Source of the DNA: Branchiostoma floridae
Taxonomy: Eukaryota; Chordata; Leptocardii; Amphioxiformes; Branchiostomatidae
NCBI RefSeq assembly: GCF_000003815.2
Contig: NC_049979.1
Span: 19,461,686-19,525,685, forward strand
DNA length: 64,000 nucleotides
Direction of reading: 5' to 3'
Part shown: positions 1-11,300 of the stretch, piece by piece
Layout: each line of letters opens with the position of its first letter
How positions within the stretch are numbered: position 1 is the first letter of the stretch
The notes under the pieces: generated by a model
Databases searched by the model: none
Seen by the model: the letters and a program-made list of their open reading frames with translations, nothing else
Told to the model about the DNA's origin: nothing
Translations under genes and position numbers: made by a program

Positions 1-189
1 ACGCTATGATAGTAAGCCTCAATCGAATCGACTTTCTTTTAAGTCTTTATCACAGCTTGTATTCATTGAACTATCTTATCATTATGAGTGTTCTTCTTAT
101 TCTTGACAGTCTGTAGCTAAAAATTCGTTTGAATATATCGATGATGATGTCCATTATGACCTAACCACCCCATCTTGAATCTCTTACAG

Positions 190-1381
190 GGTTTATTCAT
201 TTTCATTTTCCACTGCCTGCTGAACGAAACGGTACGTTTTACCTGTTGACTGCATCTAGCTATATTTTATGTCGCTGTACATTCGTTATTGTTAATAATG
301 ACACCTGTGCGCTTACTTACGTTAACTTATTGTATCAGTGTTCACGTATGCAGTAATTAATGTCCGTCATTTAAATTCATTTAAGACTACATCTTTCGTT
401 GATTCATTCTATTAGCTTATACTATTTGAAATTCTTTAACGTATATTACAATTCCGTACAGTTTTGTTTTTGTTGACTTGGTGTTAATTACGTTGTGTCC
501 GGGAGCAAATTATATGGCTATTTTCTAAACTGTTAGGTGCAAGACGAGATCGAACGCCGCTTTGGTGCTCGTTTCACCTGCTGCTCGAAGAAGAAAAGGC
601 AGAAAACGGTGAGGAGACAGACAAGGCGAACTGCAAGGTCACCTCAGCAGCAAGAGGTGAGAATATAGTCCCCGCTAGGGGTGGGTACTGGTACAGAAAA
701 TTCAGGTCCGGTGTTCAGGTCCAAAGGATCAAGTCCAGGTCCGGACCTGAACCTGGACCCGATTCAGTATGACTCATGCCAATGGCCCATTGCATTGCAC
801 TGCAAAGAAATCTGTTTGGTGGAGTATTAGACTTACACTGTTATCTTAAAATCATAAAACGCTAACTGCACCTGTACCATTGACTGTAAAACTTGGTAGA
901 AATGACTATAAACTCTACACTACTTCACTCATGTTATTTTCTTCCGCCAGCAAGCGCCAAACCGTGTGAATGCCTGATCAAATAATCTATTAATTTTCTA
1001 ATCGGTCCAACATCCGGTCCACCTGTTTTTTTCAGGTCCGGTTTTCCTGGACCGGTCCAATAAGAAAACCCGGTTTTGTACCGGTACCCAGCCCTAGTCC
1101 CCGCCATTTTTTGCATTTCAGTGAATCAGAGCTGCGCCTAAAATTACCATTTTTGTGGTTAAGAACTTGTATGAAACTCAGTTTGAAAAAAAAACGAAAA
1201 CTCTTTGTCTATGCAGATCTGGCTGGATGACTTCACAGACACTAAAGACAGCCACAGTTCAGCCACAAACACAAAGGACACCCTAGACGATGAGGGCTTC
1301 GTAGAAAACACCATCTACGAAGGCGGTGCCGGTGCCGAGGGCTCAGTGGACAATGTGATATATGAAGGGCTGCCGGATTAA
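190..1381 (+). CDS. Adhesion GPCR, 3' end only (TM7 and cytoplasmic tail)
   Basis: Three exons, 190-231, 537-656 and 1217-1381, are bounded by AG/GT and join in phase 0. The first encodes the TM7 helix GLFIFIFHCLLNET, matching the TM7 exon of the three complete receptors downstream in both length (42 nt) and sequence. The second encodes a basic juxtamembrane tail containing TCCSKKKRQK; the adjacent cysteines could be palmitoylated. The third starts with the tail motif IWLDDFTDT, shared with genes 2 and 3, and ends in an acidic stretch with two copies of N-x-I-Y-E-G (ENTIYEG and DNVIYEG). The stop is TAA at 1379-1381. TM1-TM6 and the ectodomain lie outside the window, so ligand and ectodomain type cannot be told. 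A hAT-type MITE sits in the last intron. Confidence 0.88.
676..1096 (+). mobile_element. hAT-type MITE, copy 1 (421 bp)
   Basis: The element starts TAGGGGTGGGTACTGGTAC and ends with the inverse GTACCGGTACCCAGCCCTA, giving terminal inverted repeats of about 19 bp. It is flanked by a perfect 8-bp direct repeat GTCCCCGC (668-675 and 1097-1104), the target-site length of hAT transposons. It encodes no plausible transposase, so it is non-autonomous. GGTCC-rich sequence lies near both ends. It occupies the last intron of gene 1. A second copy lies in reverse orientation at 63293-63725. Confidence 0.9.
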
Positions 1382-1906
1382 AGTCCTTAGAGAGCGATTG
1401 CGAATAACAGGGACAGGATTTTGATATACGATATTCCTTTTTATCAATTCTATATATTATGTAGATTCATTTTCCCGACGTGTGAGAGGAAATGTCCCAC
1501 TTGAAACACAGAGGCATGCGGTATGAAGTTGGAGTCAAATGTGATGGCATTTTAAAAGCCTCTCAAATCTTATACCCCGAATTAATTGTAACTAACAATG
1601 TATAGCTTTAGTAATCGTGTTTAACATGCTTGTATTAATTCAGTGATGCCTAGAATATTTGACGGAATACTTCTTCAATTCTTTAGTAAAATGATTTCAA
1701 TGATTTCTATTTATCTTCATTTTACACATGCCTATGTGGCTACATACTCTAATGACAGTACATGCTCATAATCTTGCATATACAAACTATATCTATTCAT
1801 ATTATATGATATGTTTATTGCAAGTTCTTGCCCGAGGGCTAATTGCAGGTACAAACAACATGTAAAATAAGGAAAATACAAAGGTGCTAGGAACTACATT
1901 CTATGA

Positions 1907-2245
1907 CTATATGCTATGCCAGTGTACATTATACTGGTTTTGTTGGGTTAGACATCTTCTATTTAGGCAGTGGAAGACGAATTTACCCACTTCTTTTATA
2001 ATGTGTGGGTTCTTTAATTTTAATAGTAGGATTGATTTTTCATTGTCAGGAATAGTTGGAAAGTAAGCGTGTATTTTGGATACACTCATAAATAGTGGGT
2101 TTCTTATATCATCATAAAAAGAACATTTAGTGATAAAATGACTCTCGTCTTCCACAGCATTTGAGGGGCAATATTTACAAATCCTCTCGGATTGTAATAC
2201 ACACAGTCTTGTGTGTGCTACTATCATAATGTAATGGTGATGTCA
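1907..2245 (-). mobile_element. LINE 3' fragment (end of the reverse-transcriptase ORF)
   Basis: On the minus strand an open frame of about 106 codons ends a LINE protein. It contains ERICKYCPSNAVEDESHFI followed by TKCSFYDDIRNPLF, the C-x2-C...H-x4-C pattern near the C-terminus of many non-LTR retrotransposon ORF2 proteins. The reverse-transcriptase core is absent and the frame is closed just upstream (about 2245), so this is a heavily 5'-truncated relic. No target duplication was recognised. It appears older than the LINE at 19682-21657. Confidence 0.7.
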
Positions 2246-3097
2246 GGCTGTGTTCATAAAAAATATCGGGTGTAAATATGTAATTCATAAGTGAACTGAC
2301 AATTTTACTGCAAGAAATGGGACTCTTTTTATTTTACAAAAATAACTAAAAGTATATAAAGATATTTTCATGATGGAATATATGCACGTGATAATATTCT
2401 TATGTAAACATTACAGTCATGCCATTTCTTAGATGAAAAATGTCTACAACTATTATTGATATCATGCATAAGATAGGCATCTTACATAAAGATAGCGCAC
2501 AATATAGTCATCTTTATAAGATAATCGGGATAACACTGAAAACAGAACAGCACACAGAATGTTACTATGCACATATTGCAGTTCTATACTAAAGAAGTTA
2601 GTTAATATGTTAAAAGTGTATCTTTGTTTGTGCGAATAAAAACTACAATGTACACTATAAAAGAGTTTTCTGTGGTCTATTGACTATTTCTATCATCACT
2701 CACGCTAGTACTTTTCCGCAACTACAATGTAATATGTCAAATACTGCTGAAAATATTACTAACATTGTAATTATATTTGTTAAATCTACTCACGGTGTAT
2801 GAATTAGAGATTACACCATTTTTTCTGCAGATAGTTATGATAAAGATTCTAGTGTGAATAATCTTTCGGACCGAAGATTTTATAAAGCTCTTAAGGATGT
2901 TGATTTCTGTTTTCTCAATATATGTACATGTTTTGAGGACAACATCTGTTAGAAACTACATTTTATAAAGGGCCAAAGACAGTGCATTGATATTTTTTAC
3001 CAAGCAATCCCTATATCCTATCATAAACTAACCCTTTATTCATACCACTAAAGCTTGAGCCGTGTTTGGAATCCTCAACATTTCCTCGGTATTTCTC

Positions 3098-3121
3098 CAT
3101 CATCATCATCATCATCATCAT
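3098..3121. repeat. (CAT)8 microsatellite
   Basis: Eight uninterrupted CAT trinucleotides in the intergenic region upstream of gene 2. Confidence 0.95.
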
Positions 3122-4137
3122 AAAAGTAATCATTTCCAAAAAGGCCCTCCAACTGGAGATCCAGAAGAATGTAATGACTTTGCCTTCTTTGACTGAATCA
3201 TCAACAACTGTCAACTGAAAGGCATAATGTTGTCTGAGAAGGAGTGACGGCGTTATCTGTTATGATGTCATGATCAGAGCGCTCAGTCCCCCATTGAGTT
3301 CACTTACACTGTGACATCAAAACATTTTATGTTTGCATTGTATTGTATGTTTGAAGAAAAAGCAAATCGTAGCATCTTGGAAAAAAATTCTTGAACTCTG
3401 AAAGTCTTTATCTTTTCTGTTCCTGTCTGACGATGGAGTATGCTCTACGTTATAAATGCAGTATAAAGCGGTCACTCTTTTTGTGCGTTGCCTATGACTA
3501 CTTCTAGGGGGCGCTGCTATGTTGTTTAAGTCCCTGTTGCATAATAGGTTAATTCCGGAAAGAAACCGAACAAAGCAGAGGCGGGCAAGGTATCAAATAT
3601 ATCGTACTTTTATCACTACTTGCTGCCAGCTTAAAGCTCTTGATAAATGAAAATCATTATAAGACAAATTTACAGAACAAAATCACCACCTGAAACAGTG
3701 CTACTGGCCTGCAGCAACTTCAAAGAGCATAGAAATAGCTGTAGCGATCTACCAATACCTATAATTCTATCTCATTCAATTTGCCTTAATCTTAGTAACC
3801 TTGTGACCAGACTACTACGTCAACAAACGGCATGGTTTAAGTGTAAATTTGCATACATTTTGCCTAAGGCTCCGGGACTCCGGGATCTCGTTGGACAGGG
3901 TGGCACGACATCGTCAGCGATAAGGCTAGACCACAAATTTTAGGGCTCTCATAAATCTACCTTTATCACCGAGAATCGGATTTTGTATGCTTGAGAGCGC
4001 GATTGGCTGAAGCTTAAAACTTGTATCCAAGCTTTTCACATTTGTGTATGTCTCGGTAACATTTTGGAGGAGACGATATTCTCAGGTGTCACAGAACGGC
4101 GAGAAATTGTCTTGTGTGTCATGGACAACTGAACAAC

Positions 4138-5397
4138 ATGAAAATGACGGTATCTTCTGGATTTGTCACGGGTGTTTTCCTGCTGCATGTGTTCTGTGCA
4201 CAAGCCAATGGGATGGGCGGATCAACAGGAAACCAAGGTCTGTAACAAATAAGACATACAACACGTTACATGTTACAGTTAAATAAGATAACCACAACAG
4301 CAGCATACTAATTGGGGCCACACCTATTCCTGTCTATGTACCGCCTCATGGCGTCTGACACATAACGTTAGTATTTTAGGTACAATAAGATCTTTTTTTA
4401 AAAATACGGTTAAGTGTCTTAACCATTTTCTTATTTCTAGATGCAGTACACGCAAAAAAAATCAAAACAAGATCATATGAAACGAAATGAAATGATGTTC
4501 TACGGTAGAATTGTATAAATATCAAACGGGAATTAAAATCTCAACTCTAGATCTATGACTCATAGCCAATGATGACTTACCTTTATAGGATAGCCTCGCA
4601 AACACAGGCTCTTGAAGTCTCCATATATGTCCATCTGCGATTTTTTTCAGTTCTTTAAAGCTTAAGATTGAATTAACAACAACAAAACTAAAAATGACCT
4701 TTATCCCCCAGTCCCCTAGATAATTTAACCTGGTCGAGCCACCTGGAACTCACTTAGGGGACTCCCTTTATCCTTTCAAGTTTTCATACAAGTGAAAACC
4801 CCTCAAATATTTCTAAAGAAGAAAAGTGTCACTGTTTTATACCCGCTGCAATAGAAATTCCCGAAGGTGACTGGAATCCACTTCGAAGCTACTTGACGCT
4901 TTGTGAAGTAACCTTAACTATCCCTCTGTAGTTTGAATATAGTGATGCAGCCAGCTGTGGTATTCATCGATACATGATTTGTTTCTAAATCAGGGTGGGA
5001 AATCTGCGAGTCGGAAAGAATGAAGGAATGTCAACAGCAAAACAAGATGCATTGTCACTCCTGCGAAGACACTACTTCTAGTCCTAGTAAGTTTCGTTTA
5101 ATAAATCTATGCTGTGACGTACACCTCTTTGCAAAGCTAATAAGCTATATTGATTGATTCTATCTGCATGTATAAGCTACCTTAGCTAAAATACGTCAAG
5201 TGATAATAGATATCTGTACATAAAGAAAGACAGTCACAGTGGCAGTATATAATTTTTCATTATTCCAGCACCCGTGCCACCCTGCTCAACAAACCCATGC
5301 AAAAACAACGGTACCGTTGGATACTGGTCTCCTGGTCAATCAGGGAAGGGGTGTTTCTGGTGTGACTGTCCGAACGGTTATAACGGAGACTACTGTG
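4138..5397 (+). other. Gene 2: signal peptide, Cys-rich exon and EGF-like exon
   Basis: Exon 1 (4138-4237) encodes the signal peptide, with likely cleavage after CAQA or ANG. Exon 2 (4994-5086, 31 codons) encodes a small four-cysteine segment with WEICESERMKEC and MHCHSC that I do not recognise. Exon 3 (5269-5397) encodes an EGF-like module: PPCSTNPCKNNGT, then CFWCDCPNGYNGDYC, with an unusual GYWSPGQSGKG insertion between the third cysteine and the C-terminal half. Exons 2 and 3 are both phase 1-1. Exon 2 is the least certain; it rests on AG/GT borders and an open 93-nt frame. Confidence 0.75.
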
Positions 5398-8300
5398 GTG
5401 AGCATTCATATCTACTAATATATGTTATAATGACGCGTAACGTTACACTAAGTTTAAGGAGGTGTGATGCTTAAGTCTTTTTGGACCAGTTTGCTTGCTA
5501 CGATGGTGGGTCTTCGATACTAGTATACTAAAGTCAAGGTCAAGATTGCCCCCGGTACTTTGTGCCGTTTGTTATGGACAGGCTAAGGTGTTTTGTGGTA
5601 GATGGGTCTCCTAGCAGCTCTGGAACTGCAAGGGTGCGTGCTTTTGTTAAAATATGCCAAAGAGGATAACTCTGAACGCACGATATTAAAAGCTTTATGT
5701 GAAGTTTGAACTATTTACAACCAATTCATGAAATAAACGTCTCTAGACGACAACCTTACAACATTCATTACTAACTTGTTAAAAGCGACCGCGCGGTGGC
5801 TTAATTAGAGCATTTTGGACAGACGTAGCCAAAGTAGCGCGGCGGTCATGATGATAAGGTGATGGACTTGATATTCATTGATCTCTGCTCGCCCGGACCC
5901 TGCTCCCGACCGTAACATTGACCGGTAGGCTGCAAGAGTCTGTGTGTGACTGTGCTGTACTTTTTGACGAAAAGATAAATAAGTGATAGATAATAAATGA
6001 ATGATGAGGAGTCAATATAAATGTGCTGTCTTCCTAGTGAGGTTAATAATGTTTGTAATGGTGTCGTTTTTATCCACAGAGGTATTGTTTGCGCGCGCAC
6101 GTGTGTGTGTGTGTTCGTGGTATTTGTGTGTCTGTGTGTTTCCAGATATTTGTGGTCACCAAAACTTACGAAACTCTGAATGGATTGTAATCATATCTGG
6201 CATGTAATATTTGGGAAGACGAGGGTCAAGGTCAATTTTGGGCCTTCTGGTGCCTTTGGCACAGCAGCAGAACGTCCGATTTTTGGACCTTTTCTTCTTA
6301 CGGTGGCAGATAGCAGCTTATTCGGGAACTTCCACTTTTTTTTAACAATAGGTCTAGAACGACTTTAAAATCAGTCGAACTTCTAGCGATCAAGCCGAAA
6401 TTTGACAGGTAACGTTTTACTTTACAGCAAGAGAGAAGCCATCTACCATACTTTGTGATTTTTTCCCTTCCAGCATGCCCCGGCCTGTCCGACTATGTGC
6501 CATTCAACGGAAATTCTTACCTCTTTAGCAACGCTTCAACAGACTACGCGGGTGCAGAAGGTCTTTGTCTCAAACATGATGGTCGCCTCATCAGGGTCAT
6601 GAACATTGAGACTCACGAGTTCCTTCTGAACCACATCCTGACGTGCATCAACCAGTCAGTCAGTTTCTGGATAGGTATGTATCGTAGATTGTAATAGAGT
6701 TAGGGATGTTGTAGCATCGGGGTTGGTAAGTGACCTAAACGGTGGTGGAATTATGTTCCATTATACGTCACAGAACACAATGCAATAAATATATTGATAA
6801 AGGATGCTTTCTTCCCAAAAGGTTTAGAGGACCGCTTGAATGAGGCAGTGTTCGTGTACTCGGATGGTAGTACCCTGGGATCATTCAACCGCTTCTATGG
6901 GGGCGTAGATGTAGCCAACGAGGATGACAGCGACTGTGTTCTGATGGCAACGGGCTTGATCCCACGTTGGGACTGGTGGACTGAGGACTGCTCAAAACAT
7001 CATCGATTCATCTGTGAATACAGTAAGCACCTCCGATTAGCCCTTTCCACCATATTTATAACGAATAAAAACAACGACTGATATTCGATTCTGGATCATA
7101 CTTTAGTGACTTTCCCCTTCATACTGACAGATTTAATTTGTGTAGGCAGGAGATGGTTCACCTGCATAGGGTCGAACCATTTGTTCAGTGTTGTGATTGC
7201 CTCCATGAAAAATGGCGTATCTGTTTGTTTAATTTGTTTTCGGGATTTGTGGTCAACATGGATTTAAAGCCTTTGGGTGATATTTGGTATGTGATATTTG
7301 GGAAGACTTTGCAAACATCCATTTAGTTCTTGAGAGTATTTATGGTACGTAAAATGTGTTAAGTTGCTGTGTGTATATCAAAAGATATGATTACTGTGGT
7401 ATTAATTTTCATCACTATAAATGTGTTCCTCTTTCTTACCACTTTGCAGCCAGCCCGACTTCCACGACAGAATCAACATCAACACTGTCACCATCGACCA
7501 AAGCTACAACATCAACACTTTCACCAACCACCAAAGCTACAACATCAACACTTTCACCAACCACCAAAGCTACAACATCAACACTTTCACCAACCACCAA
7601 AGCTACAACATCAACACTTTCACCAACCACCAAAGCTACAACATCAACACTTTCACCAACCACCAAAGCTACAACATCAACACTTTCACCAACCACCAAA
7701 GCTACAACATCAACACTTCACCAACCACCAAAGCTACAACATCAACACTTTCACCAACTGCCAAAGCTACAACATCAACACTTTCACCAACCACCAAAGC
7801 TACGACATCGACACTTTCACCAACCTCCAAAACTACTACATCCACACTTTCACCAACTACCGAAGCTACATCATCAACNNNNNNNNNNNNNNNNNNNNNN
7901 NNNNNNNNNNNNNNNNNNNNNNNNNNNNNNNNNNNNNNNNNNNNNNNNNNNNNNNNNNNNNNNNNNNNNNNNNNNNNNNNNNNNNNNNNNNNNNNNNNNN
8001 NNNNNNNNNNNNNNNNNNNNNNNNNNNNNNNNNNNNNNNNNNNNNNNNNNNNNNNNNNNNNNNNNNNNNNNNNNNNNNNNNNNNNNNNNNNNNNNNNNNN
8101 NNNNNNNNNNNNNNNNNNNNNNNNNNNNNNNNNNNNNNNNNNNNNNNNNNNNNNNNNNNNNNNNNNNNNNNNNNNNNNNNNNNNNNNNNNNNNNNNNNNN
8201 NNNNNNNNNNNNNNNNNNNNNNNAGCTACAAAATCACACTCACCATCACCAGTAAAACCAACAGCAACCTTGTCATCATCGACAACAGTTACAACAGCAC

Positions 8301-11300
8301 AGTCACCAGCAACAACACAGGAAATAACAACACAGTCATCTGTAGTTGGGTCAGCGAAACATTGTCCGAGCCAAGTAAGGAGGAACATCAACTGGCCTCA
8401 AACAGTCCAAGGAAGTGAGTCCATGCAGCGTTGTCCCAACGACGCGATTGGTAGGCTTTGTCATTATTATACTTGAAATTGCTACATGTCTGCTAATGAT
8501 TATATGCCTGCATCTTTTATCTTATCAAGTTGGTCTTGCCACGTCTTGCATCCTACTAATATTGCATTTCGCATCACTTTTTGTTGCTTCGTGTACAGGC
8601 AGATTTTAATCATTTTTTTGTATTCCCTGGTAAGATCTGATCAAACAAAAATTCAATCCACAGCTCGATGGAGATGCAATGAAATGGGTACCTGGGAAGG
8701 CACACCTGACGTGAGGAACTGTGTATCATCCTGGCTCCCGAATATTGTAAGTGTGACCTACATGTATATTGTAGTGCATATATAGGTAAACAGGCCTCGT
8801 TAGCAAGATCTGACGAACTCTGTTTGCTATTTTGCATTGTTCCTGTATTCAACCAATTATTGTCGACATGTCAGCTAATGTATTGTTTGAATCTTCCAAT
8901 ATGGTGCGATGTAACGAAGATTGCAGTAATATCGCTGGAACCAAATTCTAACCCTGTGCTATAAATATGCACGCAGAATCATGTTCAGTCATTTTGTTGT
9001 CGTTAGACGTTGCATAGCATATAATAGTTTTAGACGGTTCTAGGGGCAGTTGTCGCGGTGGTAGAGCTGCATTAGATAAATCTAATTTCTTCCATTTACA
9101 TTGCCAATGATCATTTTTTTCCAGACTGAAGCAACAGGCCCTGCAGAAGACATTCTTTCCAACTTAACAGATCATCTAGAACGCGAAGATAACATATACG
9201 GTGGAGATATCAGCAAAACTGTTTCAATACTTGGTTCGTTGGTGGAGATACAGGAGCAACAACTCAAGAACATTTCACAGGAGATGAAAGATGCTGTAGT
9301 GACCAACTTTACAACTGTACGTAGTCAGTCATTGATGATGATAATAACAGGATAGTGTTTATAACGATTAACCATTCAATGAAATATTTTTTTATTAATT
9401 GATTTTCTCCCAATATATCCTGTTTGGAAAGTTGGACATGTAACTTATATCATCTTTCCATAACAGACGATGATAAGATCTGTAAATGCTCTTCTGCGAG
9501 GAAGTAATGTTACGGAAGCTGCTTGGTCCGACATACACATGGTGAGTATTCCCTTATTAATAGATTTATCATTTTCTTGATACCCATGGCTGCCTAACAT
9601 TCCTGACATTTACTTTGATCACAGCACATTTAATGCTAGGATTAACTGGATAACAAAGTGCATTGTATACAATCAAGTGTATTTCCTTGTCGGAATAACA
9701 GTACTTGATCATTGTGTACAAAACAAATGTTAACCAAGATTACCAACCTGGTAAAAAGGAGTGTAAGTTACTGTTTATTCTGTGCTCTATCCCACGACAT
9801 TTTGAATTTACAGCATCATAGGTCTGATGTGGCGTCAGGTATCATGGATAGTACAGAGAAGACCGGTATTCTTTTCGCCAGAACGGTGGACAATAAAACC
9901 CTCTCAATCGTCATGGACAACATTGGTAAGTTCTACTTCAACATGGGTAAGTTGTAAAACATTCGGTAAGTTGTAAAATTCCATCAATTATACTGTAGCA
10001 GCCATTGGTGGATGAATAAAGTTCCTTATGGTTGTTGAACACCCTCATGCATGTCATCAAAGTTGATTGATTGGTTTATCTTGTGATCTTTAACCCCTAG
10101 TGATGGACGTTGGTACTACATCTGGCGGAAGGTCTACTTTCCCGGAGCTAACAAACGCGTCGTCCGACTGGGCCGATGTAACAGACGGCATCACCCTCCC
10201 CAGATCACAACACCCCGTCGTGGCTGTGCTCTACAACACCCTGGGGCGGTATCTTCAAGCCAATCCGACGAAGAGGACTGTCAACTCTCGGGTCATCTCG
10301 GCAACACTGGTGAACCGAAACTCTTCAAATGACGTCAAGGTCGCCGGCAATGTTACCATCTATCTTGAACATACGAAAAAGGTAACCATGTGCACTTGAG
10401 ACAATTTGTAGCGAGGGTGGTCAGATTTGATTAGCATATTGTTGTTATTGTACTGATGAATTGATTCACTGCATGAGAGAACTAAGAAGAAATTTAGAAA
10501 TGGTTTATTTTTTTCAGACTAGTAACAAGTCATCGTGTGCTTTCTGGAACTTCAATCTTAGGTAAGAATTTTTACATTTTCAGGAATATACGTTCAATTG
10601 ATCGATATTTGCGTAATAGCTTTTTATCAAATGATCGAATTCGTATACTATTTGATTGGTTTCTGAGTAATTGATTTTGTTAGAATATTAATTGTATTGC
10701 TAATATGTTATCAAACATTGCATTTGCTTCACAGGGATTGGTCAGATGAGGGGTGTACAGCGAACATACCAGACAAGACCCACACAGTCTGCGTGTGTAA
10801 CCACCTCACCAGCTTTGCTATTCTGGTGGATGTTACAGGACAAAAGGTATGTTGGTGGTTAAGTCTAAAGGCAAGTAAAAGCTGTTGAAAGTTGGTGGAT
10901 ATTTTCATTGCTAATGTGACTTTTTACTCCAACTATTTTTCAAGTGATAGTATTATTGATTTAGTTGTTCTGACGATTTTTGCGATTTGACTCAACATTT
11001 TGCATACACATATGAATGCATGATAGTGGATTCTGTTGACTTTTCTCCAGCATCCATTTGCACTGAGTGTCATCACCTACATCGGTTGCGGCATCTCCAT
11101 TGTGTGTCTGGTCTTCTGCATTTGCGCCTTTCTCGGATTTAGGTGAGTTCTCTCACTATAAAGTAATTTCAATTCTAGCTAGACATTATCTCTGAGATTA
11201 GTGTTAAACTATTTTAGATTACTTTGAGATATCGAGGCGAAAGCCTTACTTGGGCAAAAATCTCACTTGCAGCCCTTATCTTGTTTCAGACGGGTTCGCT

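Larger units (their letters stand above)
1382..4137. other. Intergenic region between genes 1 and 2
   Basis: No gene was found here. It must hold the 3' UTR of gene 1 and the upstream region of gene 2. An AATAAA is present at about 2636, but a degraded LINE fragment lies between it and the stop codon, so it is a weak candidate for the gene 1 poly(A) signal. Open frames around 3647-4286 show no domain and no conserved exon structure. An AG at 4085 followed by a non-coding stretch before the gene 2 ATG could be a 5' UTR splice acceptor. Confidence 0.5.

Noticed and set aside
5770-5990. tRNA-like SINE suggested by GGTGGCTTAATTAGAGCA and an A-rich tail
   Set aside because: An A-box-like stretch is present, but I could not find a convincing B box or a target duplication.
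6180-7320. Shared ATATTTGGGAAGAC segments near 6205 and 7292 as a repeat family
   Set aside because: The likeness is short and its borders are unclear; too weak to annotate.
7436-8418. Other-frame and antisense long open frames over the stalk repeat (His/Gln-rich, Asn-rich, Val/Asp-rich)
   Set aside because: They are shadows of a 33-bp repeat and the N run; only the Thr/Ser frame joins the lectin and HRM exons in the right phase.
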